NCBI GenBank assembly: GCA_018394295.1
Contig: CP074573.1
Span: forward strand, 1-64,000
DNA: 64,000 bases
Source: Mycoplasmatota bacterium
GTDB lineage: Bacteria; Bacillota_I; Bacilli_A; Haloplasmatales; Haloplasmataceae
Direction of reading: 5' to 3'
In this document: one piece after another, positions 63,848 to 64,000 of the stretch
How positions within the stretch are numbered: the stretch's first letter is position 1
How the letters are laid out: every line of letters starts with the position of its first letter
Notes under the pieces: generated by a model
Databases searched by the model: none
What the model was told of the DNA's origin: nothing
Seen by the model: only the letters and a program-made list of their open reading frames with translations
Position numbers and translations under genes: made by a program

Positions 63848-64000
63848 ATGAAAACAAACAAGATATTAACTATTATTTTTTTACTTCTTAGTTTAGTTTT
63901 ATTTAATAGTTGCTCACCAAATAATAAAGAAAATGATGAATTAATTTATGAATTTACAGATAAAGAACAATTACCTGAAAGAATATTACTAACTGGAAAT
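63848..64000 (+). CDS. Putative lipoprotein, N-terminal part (cut by window end)
   Basis: MKTNKILTIIFLLLSLVLF leads to the lipobox FNSC, so lipidation at a Cys near residue 22 is predicted, followed by an acidic linker (NNKENDELIYEF). ATG 63848 is 7 bp after AGGGGAGGA; ATG 63842 is too close. Only 51 codons are in the window, so no family can be named. Confidence 0.75.
   Translation, partial: MKTNKILTIIFLLLSLVLFNSCSPNNKENDELIYEFTDKEQLPERILLTGN

Overview
The window is an AT-rich chromosomal segment from a low-GC Bacillota-type bacterium. Ribosome binding sites are strong and of the AGGAGG type. TGA is used as a stop and TGG as Trp, so the genetic code is standard, which argues against Mycoplasma/Spiroplasma. 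Housekeeping-type genes (PdaA-like deacetylase, DUF3243 protein, RlmCD, YihY, DUF1697, CitA/CitB-type two-component system) fit a Bacillota or deep Mollicutes-relative lineage such as Haloplasma/Turicibacter. The species is inferred and not proven. No rRNA or complete tRNA gene is present.

Layout. 0-5.7 kb: small orphan genes (hypothetical or immunity-like). Three consecutive ones are each followed by a short copy of a tRNA-Trp anticodon arm; a DDE transposase gene follows. 5.8-10.25 kb: an IS66-family element with reconstructable 8-bp target duplications, carrying an ISL3-family element in its left end. 10.3-13.6 kb: decayed accessory genes, a degenerate tyrosine-recombinase C-terminus beside an orphan 3' half of a tRNA-Phe gene, and a lipoprotein. 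13.66-15.38 kb: an IS1182-family element inserted into a terminator hairpin. 15.4-22.3 kb: a stable core block (SSB, TraX-like, LUD protein, DUF3243, YihY, PdaA-like, GT4 glycosyltransferase, RlmCD).

22.3-40.8 kb is the most striking region. The 3' end of rlmCD, its terminator and some downstream sequence recur in the same orientation at intervals of about 1-5 kb. There are eight recognisable or degenerate att-like cores plus two core-less copies of the downstream part. Between them sit small cargo modules: a chimeric polymorphic toxin with its immunity gene and a KptA RNA phosphotransferase; an ABC exporter, secreted protein and hydrolase; a DUF4259/Imm26 immunity gene broken by an amber codon; an IS1595-truncated MutS-like ATPase; a large lipoprotein; and a MerR-controlled ABC efflux operon with a textbook 19-bp-spacer promoter. 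I read this as serial accretion of integrase-less elements at the rlmCD 3' end. No intact integrase occurs in the window.

41-49.4 kb: core-like metabolism (APC permease; CoA-disulfide reductase-rhodanese plus YeeE/YedE sulfur transporter; YfcC-type carrier plus DUF2817 peptidase; DUF1697; small membrane protein). 49.7-53.3 kb: a second IS1182-like element with a broken transposase, into whose terminator an intact copy of the first IS1182 has inserted. 53.3-57.4 kb: TetR regulator, small protein and an MMPL/RND exporter. 57.5-62.1 kb: a CitA/CitB-type two-component system, a D-2-hydroxyacid dehydrogenase and an AEC-family carrier, plausibly one organic-acid module. 62.6 kb to the end: an AraC/GyrI regulator and the start of a lipoprotein cut by the window edge.
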